Shown here piece after piece: positions 1 through 7,556 of a stretch of 22,956 bases of DNA. The stretch comes from an uncultured Eisenbergiella sp. (GTDB lineage: Bacteria > Bacillota > Clostridia > Lachnospirales > Lachnospiraceae): contig CARDPF010000008.1 in assembly GCA_948960675.1 (NCBI GenBank), positions 1-22,956 of the forward strand, given 5' to 3'. Within the stretch, counting starts at the first letter, position 1; each line of letters opens with the position of its first letter. A program made the position numbers and the translations under genes. The notes below the pieces were generated by a model. That model worked only from the letters and a program-made list of their open reading frames with translations. It was not told where the DNA came from and did no database searches.

Positions 1-1
1 C

Positions 2-1366
2 ATGGTGCAAAGGCTGGCAAAAGAGGGGGTTCATTTGGTTCTCTGGCAGATTCCGGTTTTGAAAAACATGCAGGACGGACAGCCGCATCCGGCGCTGGAG
101 GCGGATTGGGCGTATGCGCAGGAACATCATCTTTGTATTGAAAACAAGGACGGCTCCCCGTACCGCATTCCCATGGATCATTGGTTTGGGGGCTCCCTGC
201 TTCCCGATTTTTCCAATCCGGAGACGGTGGAATGGTGGTTCGGAAAAAGGAAATATTTGCTGGATATGGGGGTGGACGGTTTTAAAACCGACGGCGGGGA
301 ATTTGTGCTCACGGACGATGTGGTATCTGCGGACGGCCTGACCGGACTGGAGTTGCGGAATGCGTATGCGTCCCGTTATGTGCAGGCTTATTCCGATTTT
401 GCCGGGAAGGGCCGGGTACTGTTTAGCCGGGCAGGTTACACCGGGCAGCAGCGTGCCCCCATGCAGTGGGCGGGAGATCAAATGTCCACATGGGAGGAAT
501 TTGGACATGTGCTGACCGCAGGGCTGAGTCTGGGGCTTAGCGGCGTGCCTTTTTGGGGCTTTGACATAGGCGGCTTTGCGGGCGCACTGCCGGAAAAGGA
601 ACTGTATGAGCGGGCGGTGCAGGCGGCGGCTTTTGCGCCGGTGATGCAGTGGCATTCCGAGCCGGTGGGGGGACAGTTTGCAGAACAATTCCCCGGTTCG
701 GGCGGCATCAACGACAGGAGTCCTTGGAATATCGGTGCGTTTTACCAAGATGAGGGACTGGTGGAGCGGCTGCGGTACTGGTTTTTGCTGCGGATGAACC
801 TGCTGCCGTATTTATACCAGCAAAGCCTTGCATCCGCAGACAGCGGACTGCCCATGATGCGCCATCTGGCCTTGGAATATCCGGAGGAGGAGCAAGCGCT
901 TTTGGCAGAGGATAGTTTTATGCTGGGCGATCTTTTGGTGGCCCCCGTTTTGGAAAAAGGCAAAGAAGGGCGCAGGGTGTATCTGCCAAAAGGGGGATGG
1001 AACAGCCTTTGGCCTGTCAGCGCGCAAAACGAACAGGGGGAAACCGCAGAAAAGACGCGCCGCCTGCAGGGCGGACAAGTCTGGGAGGTGCATTGCGGCA
1101 GGGAACGGATTCCTGTGTTTTTGCGGGACGGCGGCTGCATTGCCCTGCACTTGGACGATAGCCTGCGGCTGGGAAGTGATGTGGGAAACAGGGGGGACGG
1201 ATACGTAAGGCTGTGTTTTGTGACTGCCGGGGCAAAAGGAAGCTACCGGTTTTGGGACGATCTGGGAAATGAAATACTGGTTTACTGGAAAAACGGGCAG
1301 GCGGAGGCAAAGACGGTTATGGGGCAGGCTGCGTGTACGGTTGTGCCGATAGAGGCGGTTTTGTGA
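2..1366 (+). CDS. GH31 family alpha-glycosidase, 5' end cut by window edge
   Basis: This is the C-terminal 454 residues of a glycoside hydrolase family 31 enzyme, which removes alpha-linked sugars from non-reducing ends by a retaining mechanism. The visible part holds most of the catalytic (beta/alpha)8 barrel and the C-terminal beta domains. The nucleophile is the Asp of FKTDGGE (residue 97 of the visible part) and the acid/base is the Asp of WAGDQMSTW (residue 159). The motif GVPFWGFDIGGF near residue 190 is also typical of GH31. The ATG at base 2 is unlikely to be the true start, because the N-terminal beta-sandwich domain and first barrel strands are missing, so the gene begins upstream of the window. 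It is followed 93 bases later by a second GH31 gene on the same strand, probably co-transcribed. Substrate (glucoside, xyloside or other) cannot be decided. No signal peptide can be judged. Confidence 0.93.
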   Translation: MVQRLAKEGVHLVLWQIPVLKNMQDGQPHPALEADWAYAQEHHLCIENKDGSPYRIPMDHWFGGSLLPDFSNPETVEWWFGKRKYLLDMGVDGFKTDGGEFVLTDDVVSADGLTGLELRNAYASRYVQAYSDFAGKGRVLFSRAGYTGQQRAPMQWAGDQMSTWEEFGHVLTAGLSLGLSGVPFWGFDIGGFAGALPEKELYERAVQAAAFAPVMQWHSEPVGGQFAEQFPGSGGINDRSPWNIGAFYQDEGLVERLRYWFLLRMNLLPYLYQQSLASADSGLPMMRHLALEYPEEEQALLAEDSFMLGDLLVAPVLEKGKEGRRVYLPKGGWNSLWPVSAQNEQGETAEKTRRLQGGQVWEVHCGRERIPVFLRDGGCIALHLDDSLRLGSDVGNRGDGYVRLCFVTAGAKGSYRFWDDLGNEILVYWKNGQAEAKTVMGQAACTVVPIEAVL

Positions 1367-1409
1367 CGCTGCGCGCTGCAAAGCCATTAACGGCTTAACA
1401 CAAATCCGT

Positions 1410-1427
1410 AAGCCAGGTATGGCTTTT
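1410..1427 (+). terminator. Weak hairpin between the two GH31 genes
   Basis: AAGCCA-GGTA-TGGCTT followed by TT forms a 6-bp stem with a 4-base loop. A related shorter repeat (AAGCC/GGCTT) lies just before it at 1381-1396. The stem is short and the T-run brief, so it may only weaken readthrough or protect the transcript end rather than terminate. Confidence 0.25.
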
Positions 1428-1459
1428 GGCAACAGGGCAGTGCAGAAATGGAGTAAAAT

Positions 1460-3856
1460 ATGAGCGAGAATAACAGACAAAATCCGGTTCCCTGCAAAAA
1501 AGCGGTGGTGCAGGGGGAAAAATACCGTTTTACCGTGTTAACGCCCGCCCTGATCAGGATGGAATACAGTGTGCAGGGGGAGTTTGTAGACTGTAGGACG
1601 CAGACGGTAGTCAACCGGGAATTTCCGGAGCCTTCTTTTGGGGTGAAGGAGACGGGGGAAATGCTGGAGATCGTCACTTCGGCCCTGCGCCTGCGGTACC
1701 GGAAAGGGGAATTTTCCCCGGCGGGCCTGCAGGTTCGGGTCAACGGACAGTTTGGCGCGTGGTCGTCCGTGTGGAACTATCAGGATGTACAGAAGGATTT
1801 GGGGGGGACGGCGAGAACACTGGACGGGGCGGACGGGGAAATTGTGCTGGAGGGCGGTGTCCTTTCCGCACAGGGCTGGACGGTATTGGACGACAGCAAG
1901 TCCCTGCTGCTGGATGAAAACGGCTGGGTAGCCAAAAGAAAGGATCCGGAGGGGAAGGACCTGTACTTCTTCGGATATGGGCGGGAATACATAAAGTGCC
2001 TACAGGATTTCCATGCTTTGACGGGAGAGGTTCCGCTGCTCCCGCGGTTTGCGCTGGGAAACTGGTGGAGCCGGTATTACCGGTATACCCAGGATTCTTA
2101 TCTGGCCCTGATGGAGCGCTTCCGGGAGGAAAACATTCCGTTTACGGTGGCGGTATTGGATATGGACTGGCATGTCACAAAGGTGGATCCCAAATACGGA
2201 ACCGGATGGACGGGATATACCTGGAACAGGGAACTGTTTCCGGATCCGCAAGGATTTTTGCGTATGTTGCATGAACGGGGGATGAAGGTCACGCTGAATG
2301 TGCATCCGGCGGACGGCGTGCGCGCGTTTGAGGAATGTTATCCGGATTTCGCGGCATATATGGGGATGGATCCGCAGGAAGGGGAACCCGTTTCCTTTGA
2401 AATCGGAAATCCGCAGTTTGTAAAGGGATATTTTTCCTGTGTACATCATCCGCTGGAGGAGCAGGGAGTGGATTTTTGGTGGATCGACTGGCAGCAGGGG
2501 GCCAACTGTGGTGTGGAAGGGTTGGATCCTTTGTGGATGCTCAACCATTACCACTATTTGGACAGCTGCAAAAACGGTAACAGGGGTTTGATTTTTTCAC
2601 GGTATTGCGGCCCGGGCAGCCACCGGTATCCGGTGGGCTTTTCCGGCGATACGATTATATCCTGGAAAAGCCTACAGTTCCAGCCCTATTTCACGGCGAC
2701 TGCGTCCAATATCGGTTACGGATGGTGGAGTCATGATATCGGCGGGCATATGCAGGGGATCAAGGATGACGAATTGGCGCTGCGGTGGCTGCAGTTCGGA
2801 TGTTTTTCACCGATCCTGCGGCTGCACAGTTCCAACAGCGAGTTTAACGGGAAAGAACCGTGGCGTTACAACCGGATTGTGGAAGAAATCATGAAACGGT
2901 TTTTGCGGCTGCGCCACAGGCTGATCCCTTACCTCTATACGATGAATGTGCGGGCCAATACGGAAAGTATTCCGCTGATGCAGCCGTTGTATTATCACAA
3001 CCCGTATTGCCGGGAGGCTTATGAGGTTCCCAACGAGTACTATTTCGGCTCCCAGCTGTTGGTGTGCCCGATTACAAAACCGGCGGACAAGGAGTCGGGA
3101 ATGGCGGAAGTGACGGCATGGATTCCGGAGGGGAGATGGATTGACCTGTTTACCGGGCTTGTATATGAGGGAAACCGGATGTTGACGCTTTACCGCACCG
3201 CACAATCCATACCGGTATTGGCAAAATGCGGGGCAATAATTCCCCTGGATGCCCAAGAGGAGGGAAACAGTCTTGCAAATCCCGGATATCTGGAGGTGGA
3301 TATTTGCGCCGGGGATGACGGCAGCTTTTGGCTGTGGGAGGATGACGGACAGGGAACCTTATTTCAGGAAAAGGATTGGGCTAAAACACAATTGCGGTAC
3401 GAGGCCGGGGAGGTTTCCCGGTTTATACGGGAGATTCCACAGGGCAATACGGCAGTCATTCCGGCCCGGCGCAAATACCGTCTCCGCGTTTGGGGGACAG
3501 GGGAAGGCATGACCGCAAAAGCATACGCCGACGGCAGGGAACTTTCCGGGATCGGCTTTGCCTATGATGCCGAAAAAGGGGTGACAACCATCGAAGTCCC
3601 CGGTGTCCCAAATGAGGACAGGCTGGTAGTGGAGATGGCGCATACTGTGCCGCACCAAAACCAGAAAGTCCGCCGGGTTTTTGATTTCTTAAACCGTGCG
3701 GAAATGTCCTTTGACCTCAAAAACGCCATTTACCGCGTGGCAGGGCAGGTGGAGGAGGGCCAAAGCCTGCTATATGTGGCCAGCCAGCTGAGGGAAATGG
3801 GACTGCGCAGACAGGTGGAAGGCCCGGTCCTGGAGATTCTTACGGCATGCGAATAG
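1460..3856 (+). CDS. GH31 family alpha-glucosidase/alpha-xylosidase-like enzyme, complete
   Basis: A complete 798-residue GH31 glycosidase, the usual length for the family. Residues 1-190 form the galactose-mutarotase-like N-terminal beta-sandwich. The barrel begins at about residue 193 (LLPRFALGNWWSRYYRY), with VAVLDMDWH near 231-238. The nucleophile is D343 in WWIDWQQG and the acid/base is D397 in GFSGDTIISW; GWWSHDIGGH follows, another GH31 signature. The C-terminal part holds the beta domains typical of GH31. No signal peptide or membrane segment is visible, so it should be cytoplasmic and act on imported oligosaccharides. The start is ATG with GGAG seven bases upstream. It follows another GH31 gene with the same orientation, but the catalytic motifs differ (IDWQQG against KTDGGE), so the two probably have different specificities. 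No transporter gene lies immediately beside the pair inside the window. Confidence 0.95.
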   Translation: MSENNRQNPVPCKKAVVQGEKYRFTVLTPALIRMEYSVQGEFVDCRTQTVVNREFPEPSFGVKETGEMLEIVTSALRLRYRKGEFSPAGLQVRVNGQFGAWSSVWNYQDVQKDLGGTARTLDGADGEIVLEGGVLSAQGWTVLDDSKSLLLDENGWVAKRKDPEGKDLYFFGYGREYIKCLQDFHALTGEVPLLPRFALGNWWSRYYRYTQDSYLALMERFREENIPFTVAVLDMDWHVTKVDPKYGTGWTGYTWNRELFPDPQGFLRMLHERGMKVTLNVHPADGVRAFEECYPDFAAYMGMDPQEGEPVSFEIGNPQFVKGYFSCVHHPLEEQGVDFWWIDWQQGANCGVEGLDPLWMLNHYHYLDSCKNGNRGLIFSRYCGPGSHRYPVGFSGDTIISWKSLQFQPYFTATASNIGYGWWSHDIGGHMQGIKDDELALRWLQFGCFSPILRLHSSNSEFNGKEPWRYNRIVEEIMKRFLRLRHRLIPYLYTMNVRANTESIPLMQPLYYHNPYCREAYEVPNEYYFGSQLLVCPITKPADKESGMAEVTAWIPEGRWIDLFTGLVYEGNRMLTLYRTAQSIPVLAKCGAIIPLDAQEEGNSLANPGYLEVDICAGDDGSFWLWEDDGQGTLFQEKDWAKTQLRYEAGEVSRFIREIPQGNTAVIPARRKYRLRVWGTGEGMTAKAYADGRELSGIGFAYDAEKGVTTIEVPGVPNEDRLVVEMAHTVPHQNQKVRRVFDFLNRAEMSFDLKNAIYRVAGQVEEGQSLLYVASQLREMGLRRQVEGPVLEILTACE

Positions 3857-3878
3857 GCAGGACAGTGTGCGTCCTGCC
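3856..3878. terminator. Inverted repeat between convergent GH31 and HxlR genes
   Basis: GGCAGGAC, a 7-base loop, then GTCCTGCC gives a perfect 8-bp stem. It begins on the last base of the GH31 stop codon and ends just before the stop codon of the convergent regulator. The position suits a shared bidirectional terminator, although no clear T-run follows on either strand. Confidence 0.45.
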
Positions 3879-3882
3879 AATA

Positions 3883-4272
3883 TCATGGCATTGGGAGGGA
3901 ACAGTGACTGCAGGGGAGGGTCATGGAACAATCCGGTGTCAATCCTTCCTCTTTCATAAATGTGCTCCCCCAGCGGTACATGGCCTCGAGGATCGGAAAA
4001 AGGCTTTGTCCCAGCTGGGTCAGTGCATAGTCCACGCGGGGAGGAACTACCGGGTAGACGGTGCGCGTAATCAGTCCGTCTTCCTCCAGTTCCCGAAGCT
4101 GCTGGGTCAGCATTTTGGGCGTCGCCTCCGGAACCAGCTTGTGAAGCTGGCTGAAACGGAGGGTCTGCCCGGTCAGATGCCATAACAAAAGTGCCTTGTA
4201 TTTGCCGCCGATCAGTCGGATGGTGACGGATACAGGGCAATTTTGATTCTGGGAAGCAATCTTTGCCATCAT
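3883..4272 (-). CDS. HxlR-family winged-helix regulator with Cys-rich C-terminal tail
   Basis: A 129-residue HxlR/MarR-like DNA-binding protein. The family signature is clear: NCPVSVTIRLIGGKYKALLLWHL (residues 11-33) with the single N-terminal cysteine (C12) conserved in redox-sensing members such as YodB and HypR. The helix-turn-helix core RFSQLHKLVPEATPKMLTQQLREL (39-62) and the wing (DGLITRTVYPVVPPRVDYALT) follow. The start at 4272 has AAAAGGAG six bases upstream; ATG at 4269 is an in-frame alternative. The gene is divergent from copA and so a candidate regulator of it. The last 15 residues (DCSMTLPCSHCSLPMP region) carry C115, C121, H123 and C124 plus two Met, which is not part of the usual winged-helix fold and could bind metal. 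Whether it senses copper, quinones/electrophiles or something else is inference. Confidence 0.88.
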   Translation of the reverse strand: MMAKIASQNQNCPVSVTIRLIGGKYKALLLWHLTGQTLRFSQLHKLVPEATPKMLTQQLRELEEDGLITRTVYPVVPPRVDYALTQLGQSLFPILEAMYRWGSTFMKEEGLTPDCSMTLPCSHCSLPMP

Positions 4273-4414
4273 AAGGTTCTCCTTTTGGATGTGTACGGCT
4301 TGTCTGCCACCCCAAATCCGTTCCTGCCGTCTCAGGGTGCTGCGGGCAAAGCCTTACGCTTTGACAGGTATTTTATAGTTACTTTTTGGGTAGTATATTA
4401 CAAAATAGTGCGTT

Positions 4415-4443
4415 CTTTCAATTTTGGGGATAAGTGGTATACT
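4415..4443 (+). promoter_or_regulatory. Candidate copA promoter with extended -10
   Basis: TGgTATACT at 4435-4443 is an extended -10 element. The matching -35 position 17 bases upstream (CTTTCA) is a poor match, as expected for an extended -10 or an activated promoter. It would give a leader of about 160 bases before copA. Confidence 0.4.
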
Positions 4444-4561
4444 GTTCCTATGGTAGCAAAGGAAAACGGAAAAGTCAAACGGCTTTGCATCTGCCTGCGG
4501 GGCGCATGGCCATTACAGGCCGCTGGCTTGCGGGCGGAGAAATTCCCCAAAAGCAGACTGT

Positions 4562-4574
4562 CCCTGTAACAGGG
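4562..4574. promoter_or_regulatory. 13-bp palindrome CCCTGTAACAGGG in copA leader
   Basis: A perfect 6-bp inverted repeat around a single central A, 23 bases before the GGGAGG ribosome binding site of copA. Short perfect palindromes in this position are often metalloregulator operators, but I do not recognise this one as a known copper box (the CopY box is TACAnnTGTA). Confidence 0.35.
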
Positions 4575-4609
4575 CGCAAAACCGTACAAACCGGTCTGGG
4601 AGGTGCTTT

Positions 4610-7243
4610 TTGAAGAAGGAAGTTTATGATATTACGGGGATGTCCTGTGCAGCCTGTTCTGCCCGCATTGAGAAGGGTGTTTCGGGGATGGAGGGGATGG
4701 AGCAGGTCAGTGTCAATCTGCTAAAAAACAGTATGGCGGTGACATACGATGAACAAAAGTTGGATGCAGGCCGTATTGTCGCAAAAGTGACGGACATCGG
4801 ATACGGCGCCTTTTTGCACACGGGAAACGTAAAAGCCAAAGCGGGAGGCGGCGATAACGGCCAAAGCTTTGGTGTGGACGCTGCCATGTCCCAGATGCGG
4901 CTGATGCAAAAGCGGCTGGCGGTTTCCCTCATTTTTACGGTTCCGCTGTTCTATGTTTCCATGGGGCACATGGCGGGATGGCCGTTGCCTGGGTTTTTAA
5001 CGGGAATGGAAAATGCGATGATTTTCGCGTTTACCCAGTTTTTGCTTTTGCTTCCGGTATTGGCGGCGGGCGGGCATTATTTTCAAAACGGCTTCAAAAA
5101 CCTGTGGCGGCGCTCCCCGAATATGGATTCCCTGATCGCCCTTGGATCCGGCGCGGCGTTTGTGTATGGGATTTATGCCATTTATAAGATTGCGTGGGGG
5201 TTCGGGCATGGGGACGGCGAATTGGTGCACCGTTTTTCCATGGATTTATATTTCGAGTCTTCGGGAATGATTTTAACGCTGATCACCTTGGGAAAATACA
5301 TGGAGGCGCGGGCAAAATCCCGTACTTCGGAGGCGATAGCCAAGCTGATGGATCTTGCCCCAAAGACCGCCAGGATTTTGCGGGACGGGCAGGAGACGGA
5401 GATACCCATTGAGGAGGTGGAAGCCGGGGACATATTGGTGGTGCGGGACGGAGATGCGGTGCCGACGGACGGCGTTATTACGGAAGGGTATGCATTTTTG
5501 GACGAGTCGGCAATCACGGGGGAAGGAGTGCCCGTAGAAAAACAGGAGGGCGGCCGGGTAACAGGCGGAACCATCAACAAGACAGGTTACTTCAAAATGG
5601 AAGTCACGGCGGTGGGGGAGAATACCACCCTTTCCAAAATTATTGCGCTGGTGGATGAGGCCACATCCTCCAAGGCCCCTATCGCCAAGCTGGCGGATAA
5701 GGTCAGCGGCGTTTTTGTCCCCACGGTCATTGCCATTGCGGTACTGGCGGCAGTTGTCTGGCTGCTTTTGGGATACAGCTTTGAGTTTGCGCTGGCGGTG
5801 GCGATTTCCGTGCTGGTGATTTCCTGTCCCTGTGCGCTGGGCTTGGCGACGCCTACCGCCATCATGGTGGGAACCGGACGGGGTGCGGCCAACGGGATTT
5901 TGATCAAGTCGGCGGAGGCGCTGGAGATTACCCATGGCATCGACACCGTGGTGTTGGATAAGACGGGAACCGTAACGGAGGGGAAGCCTGCGGTTACGGA
6001 CGTGCTTTTGGCACAGGGGGTATCTGAGGAGGAATTGCTGGAGGTTGCGGCATCCCTGGAAAAAATGTCCAGCCATCCGTTTGCGGAGCCGATTTTGGAG
6101 AGTGCAAGGCAAAAAGGCGTTATGCCGGCGGGGGTTTCGGAATACAGGATGGTTCCCGGACAGGGGATTTTGGGCAGGATCGGGGGGACGGTCTGCTATG
6201 CGGGGAACCGGAAGCTGATGGAAGTGGCAGGCGTTGAGGTTACAGGGATGGAGGACGTTCTGGAAACTTTGGCGGATGCGGGAAAGACACCGCTGCTGTT
6301 CGCAAAGGGAAACGTGCTTCTCGGTGTGATTGCGGCAGCGGATGTGGTGAAGCCCACCAGCAGGGAAGCGATCGCGCAGATGACCCGGATGGGCATGGAG
6401 GTGGTCATGCTGACCGGTGACAATGCCCGGACGGCGGAGGCAATCCGCAGGCAGGTGGGCGTCAAAACGGTGATCGCCGATGTACTTCCGCAGGATAAAG
6501 AGCAGAAGATACAGCAATTGCAAAAGGCCGGGAAAAAAGTGGCGATGGTAGGAGACGGTATCAACGATGCGCCTGCCCTTGCCCGGGCGGATGTGGGGAT
6601 TGCCATCGGCGCGGGAACGGATGTGGCGATCGAATCGGCGGATATCGTTCTGATGAAAAGCGATTTGATGGATGTCTGCTCGGCGGTATCCCTAAGCCGG
6701 GCGGTCATGCGAAACATTAAGCAAAATCTTTTCTGGGCTTTTTTCTACAATGCCATTGGTATTCCGGTGGCGGCGGGTGTATTCTATAAGAGTCTGGGGA
6801 TTTTGCTCAATCCCATGATCGGTGCGGCGGCGATGAGTTTTTCCTCCGTGTCGGTGGTGGGGAACGCGCTGCGCCTGCGGTTCTTTACCCCTAAATGGAA
6901 GCACGAGGCGACACAGGCGGCGGGAGACGTCCCGGCGCACGAAACGGCGGATGCAGTGTCCTGCGGGGCGCTGAAAGAGGAATCCGCGAAAACCGAAACG
7001 ATGGCATGTGCCATGGATTGCACGGAAAAAGGAGGGCAGGTTATGAAAACGGTAAAAATTGAGGGAATGATGTGTATGCACTGCGTCAAGGCAGTGGAAA
7101 AAGCGCTTGCGGCGGTGGACGGTGTGACAGGGGTGCAGGTCAGTCTGGAAGAAAAACAGGCGGTAGTGGAAGGAACAGCGGCGCCGGAAGCGCTGAAAGC
7201 GGCCGTGACAGACGCAGGCTACGAAGTGGCCGGGATTGTCTGA
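4610..7243 (+). CDS. copA: Copper-type P1B ATPase with N- and C-terminal heavy-metal domains
   Basis: An 877-residue heavy-metal-translocating P-type ATPase, probably exporting Cu(I) across the cytoplasmic membrane. An N-terminal HMA domain carries GMSCAAC (C13, C16). Membrane helices follow, with the CPC translocation motif at 406-408. The actuator loop has TGEGVPVEK (304-311); the phosphorylated Asp is D450 in DKTGT; the nucleotide-binding HP is at 489-490, TGDN at 602-605 and GDGINDAP at 648-655. The late helices contain YN (713-714) and MSFSS (742-746), the Cu(I) signature of the P1B-1 group. Unusually, after a linker containing C785, C800 and C804, a second complete HMA domain with MCMHC (C822, C825) ends the protein. 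The start is a TTG with GGGAGG six bases upstream; the next in-frame Met lies inside the metal-binding motif, so TTG is favoured. It is divergent from an HxlR regulator and followed by a strong terminator. Confidence 0.95.
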   Translation: MKKEVYDITGMSCAACSARIEKGVSGMEGMEQVSVNLLKNSMAVTYDEQKLDAGRIVAKVTDIGYGAFLHTGNVKAKAGGGDNGQSFGVDAAMSQMRLMQKRLAVSLIFTVPLFYVSMGHMAGWPLPGFLTGMENAMIFAFTQFLLLLPVLAAGGHYFQNGFKNLWRRSPNMDSLIALGSGAAFVYGIYAIYKIAWGFGHGDGELVHRFSMDLYFESSGMILTLITLGKYMEARAKSRTSEAIAKLMDLAPKTARILRDGQETEIPIEEVEAGDILVVRDGDAVPTDGVITEGYAFLDESAITGEGVPVEKQEGGRVTGGTINKTGYFKMEVTAVGENTTLSKIIALVDEATSSKAPIAKLADKVSGVFVPTVIAIAVLAAVVWLLLGYSFEFALAVAISVLVISCPCALGLATPTAIMVGTGRGAANGILIKSAEALEITHGIDTVVLDKTGTVTEGKPAVTDVLLAQGVSEEELLEVAASLEKMSSHPFAEPILESARQKGVMPAGVSEYRMVPGQGILGRIGGTVCYAGNRKLMEVAGVEVTGMEDVLETLADAGKTPLLFAKGNVLLGVIAAADVVKPTSREAIAQMTRMGMEVVMLTGDNARTAEAIRRQVGVKTVIADVLPQDKEQKIQQLQKAGKKVAMVGDGINDAPALARADVGIAIGAGTDVAIESADIVLMKSDLMDVCSAVSLSRAVMRNIKQNLFWAFFYNAIGIPVAAGVFYKSLGILLNPMIGAAAMSFSSVSVVGNALRLRFFTPKWKHEATQAAGDVPAHETADAVSCGALKEESAKTETMACAMDCTEKGGQVMKTVKIEGMMCMHCVKAVEKALAAVDGVTGVQVSLEEKQAVVEGTAAPEALKAAVTDAGYEVAGIV
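7043..7243 (+). CDS. Possible internal CopZ-like copper chaperone start inside copA
   Basis: In the copA frame, ATG at 7043 (copA residue 812) is preceded by AAGGAGG (7029-7035) with seven bases of spacing, an ideal ribosome binding site inside a coding region. Initiation here would give a free 66-residue HMA protein starting MKTVKIEGMMCMHC, the size and shape of CopZ, the cytoplasmic chaperone that hands Cu(I) to CopA. So the gene may make both a fused ATPase and a free chaperone, or the site may be a leftover from an ancestral separate copZ that became fused. The sequence shows the signal; its use is inference. Confidence 0.45.
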   Translation: MKTVKIEGMMCMHCVKAVEKALAAVDGVTGVQVSLEEKQAVVEGTAAPEALKAAVTDAGYEVAGIV

Positions 7244-7277
7244 CAGGGCAAACAGTTGTATGGAATCTCCTTATATG

Positions 7278-7310
7278 AAAAACGCCTTCGGGGAACCGGA
7301 AGGCGTTTTT
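7278..7310 (+). terminator. Rho-independent terminator after copA
   Basis: AAAAACGCCTTC (7278-7289) pairs with GAAGGCGTTTTT (7299-7310) around a 9-base loop, and the stem runs into a T-run. This is a textbook intrinsic terminator 35 bases after the copA stop. Confidence 0.9.
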
Positions 7311-7356
7311 GTCTTTCAGGAAACTGCGGCAGCGCAGATCTTTTAAGCGGAAAACG

Positions 7357-7393
7357 AAAAACCAGACTCCTCTTGGAAAGGACTCTGGTTTTT
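7357..7393. terminator. Second terminator-like hairpin before helD
   Basis: AAAAACCAGACTCC (7357-7370) pairs with GGACTCTGGTTTTT (7380-7393) with one mismatch and a 9-base loop, ending in five T. The A-run on the other side means it could work in both directions. It adds to the terminator 50 bases upstream and isolates helD from copA. Confidence 0.7.
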
Positions 7394-7414
7394 GGCTACA
7401 CTCTATTATATAGC

Positions 7415-7444
7415 TTAACACATTTCGAAAAAAAAGTCTAGTAT
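7415..7444 (+). promoter_or_regulatory. Candidate helD promoter
   Basis: TTAACA (7415-7420), 18 bases, then TAGTAT (7439-7444). The -35 is one base from consensus and the -10 matches four of six. An alternative -10 (TAAAAT, 7461-7466) has no good partner. Confidence 0.4.
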
Positions 7445-7470
7445 TTTTTTCGGGTTCCGGTAAAATAGTG

Positions 7471-7500
7471 GTAACAGTTCAGACAGGTTTGAACTGTTAC
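7471..7500. promoter_or_regulatory. Perfect 11-bp inverted repeat in helD leader
   Basis: GTAACAGTTCA (7471-7481) and TGAACTGTTAC (7490-7500) are perfect inverted copies around an 8-base spacer, between the candidate promoter and the helD start. No T-run follows, so it is not a terminator. It could be a dimeric repressor operator or an RNA stem in the leader. Confidence 0.5.
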
Positions 7501-7556
7501 TACAGTTTAGCGCATTTACGGCGCAGACCGCCGCACTGGAGGAAGGGGGAGTTTAG

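Larger units (their letters stand above)
4273..4609. promoter_or_regulatory. Divergent control region between HxlR regulator and copA
   Basis: A 337-base stretch with no convincing gene. It contains an AT-rich block (4371-4405) with a TACT-N8-AGTA partial dyad at 4380-4395. TACT/AGTA half-sites resemble those bound by YodB-type HxlR proteins, so this is a reasonable operator candidate. It also holds a likely extended -10 for copA (4435-4443) and a 13-bp palindrome in the copA leader (4562-4574), listed separately. The rest, roughly 4290-4360 and 4450-4560, shows nothing recognisable. Confidence 0.5.

Noticed and set aside
4361..4366. Perfect TTGACA as -35 for copA
   Set aside because: No acceptable -10 lies 16-18 bases downstream on the plus strand.
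5273..6523. 416-codon open frame antisense to copA
   Set aside because: It lies wholly within the catalytic core of copA, with shadow-type composition and no start signal.
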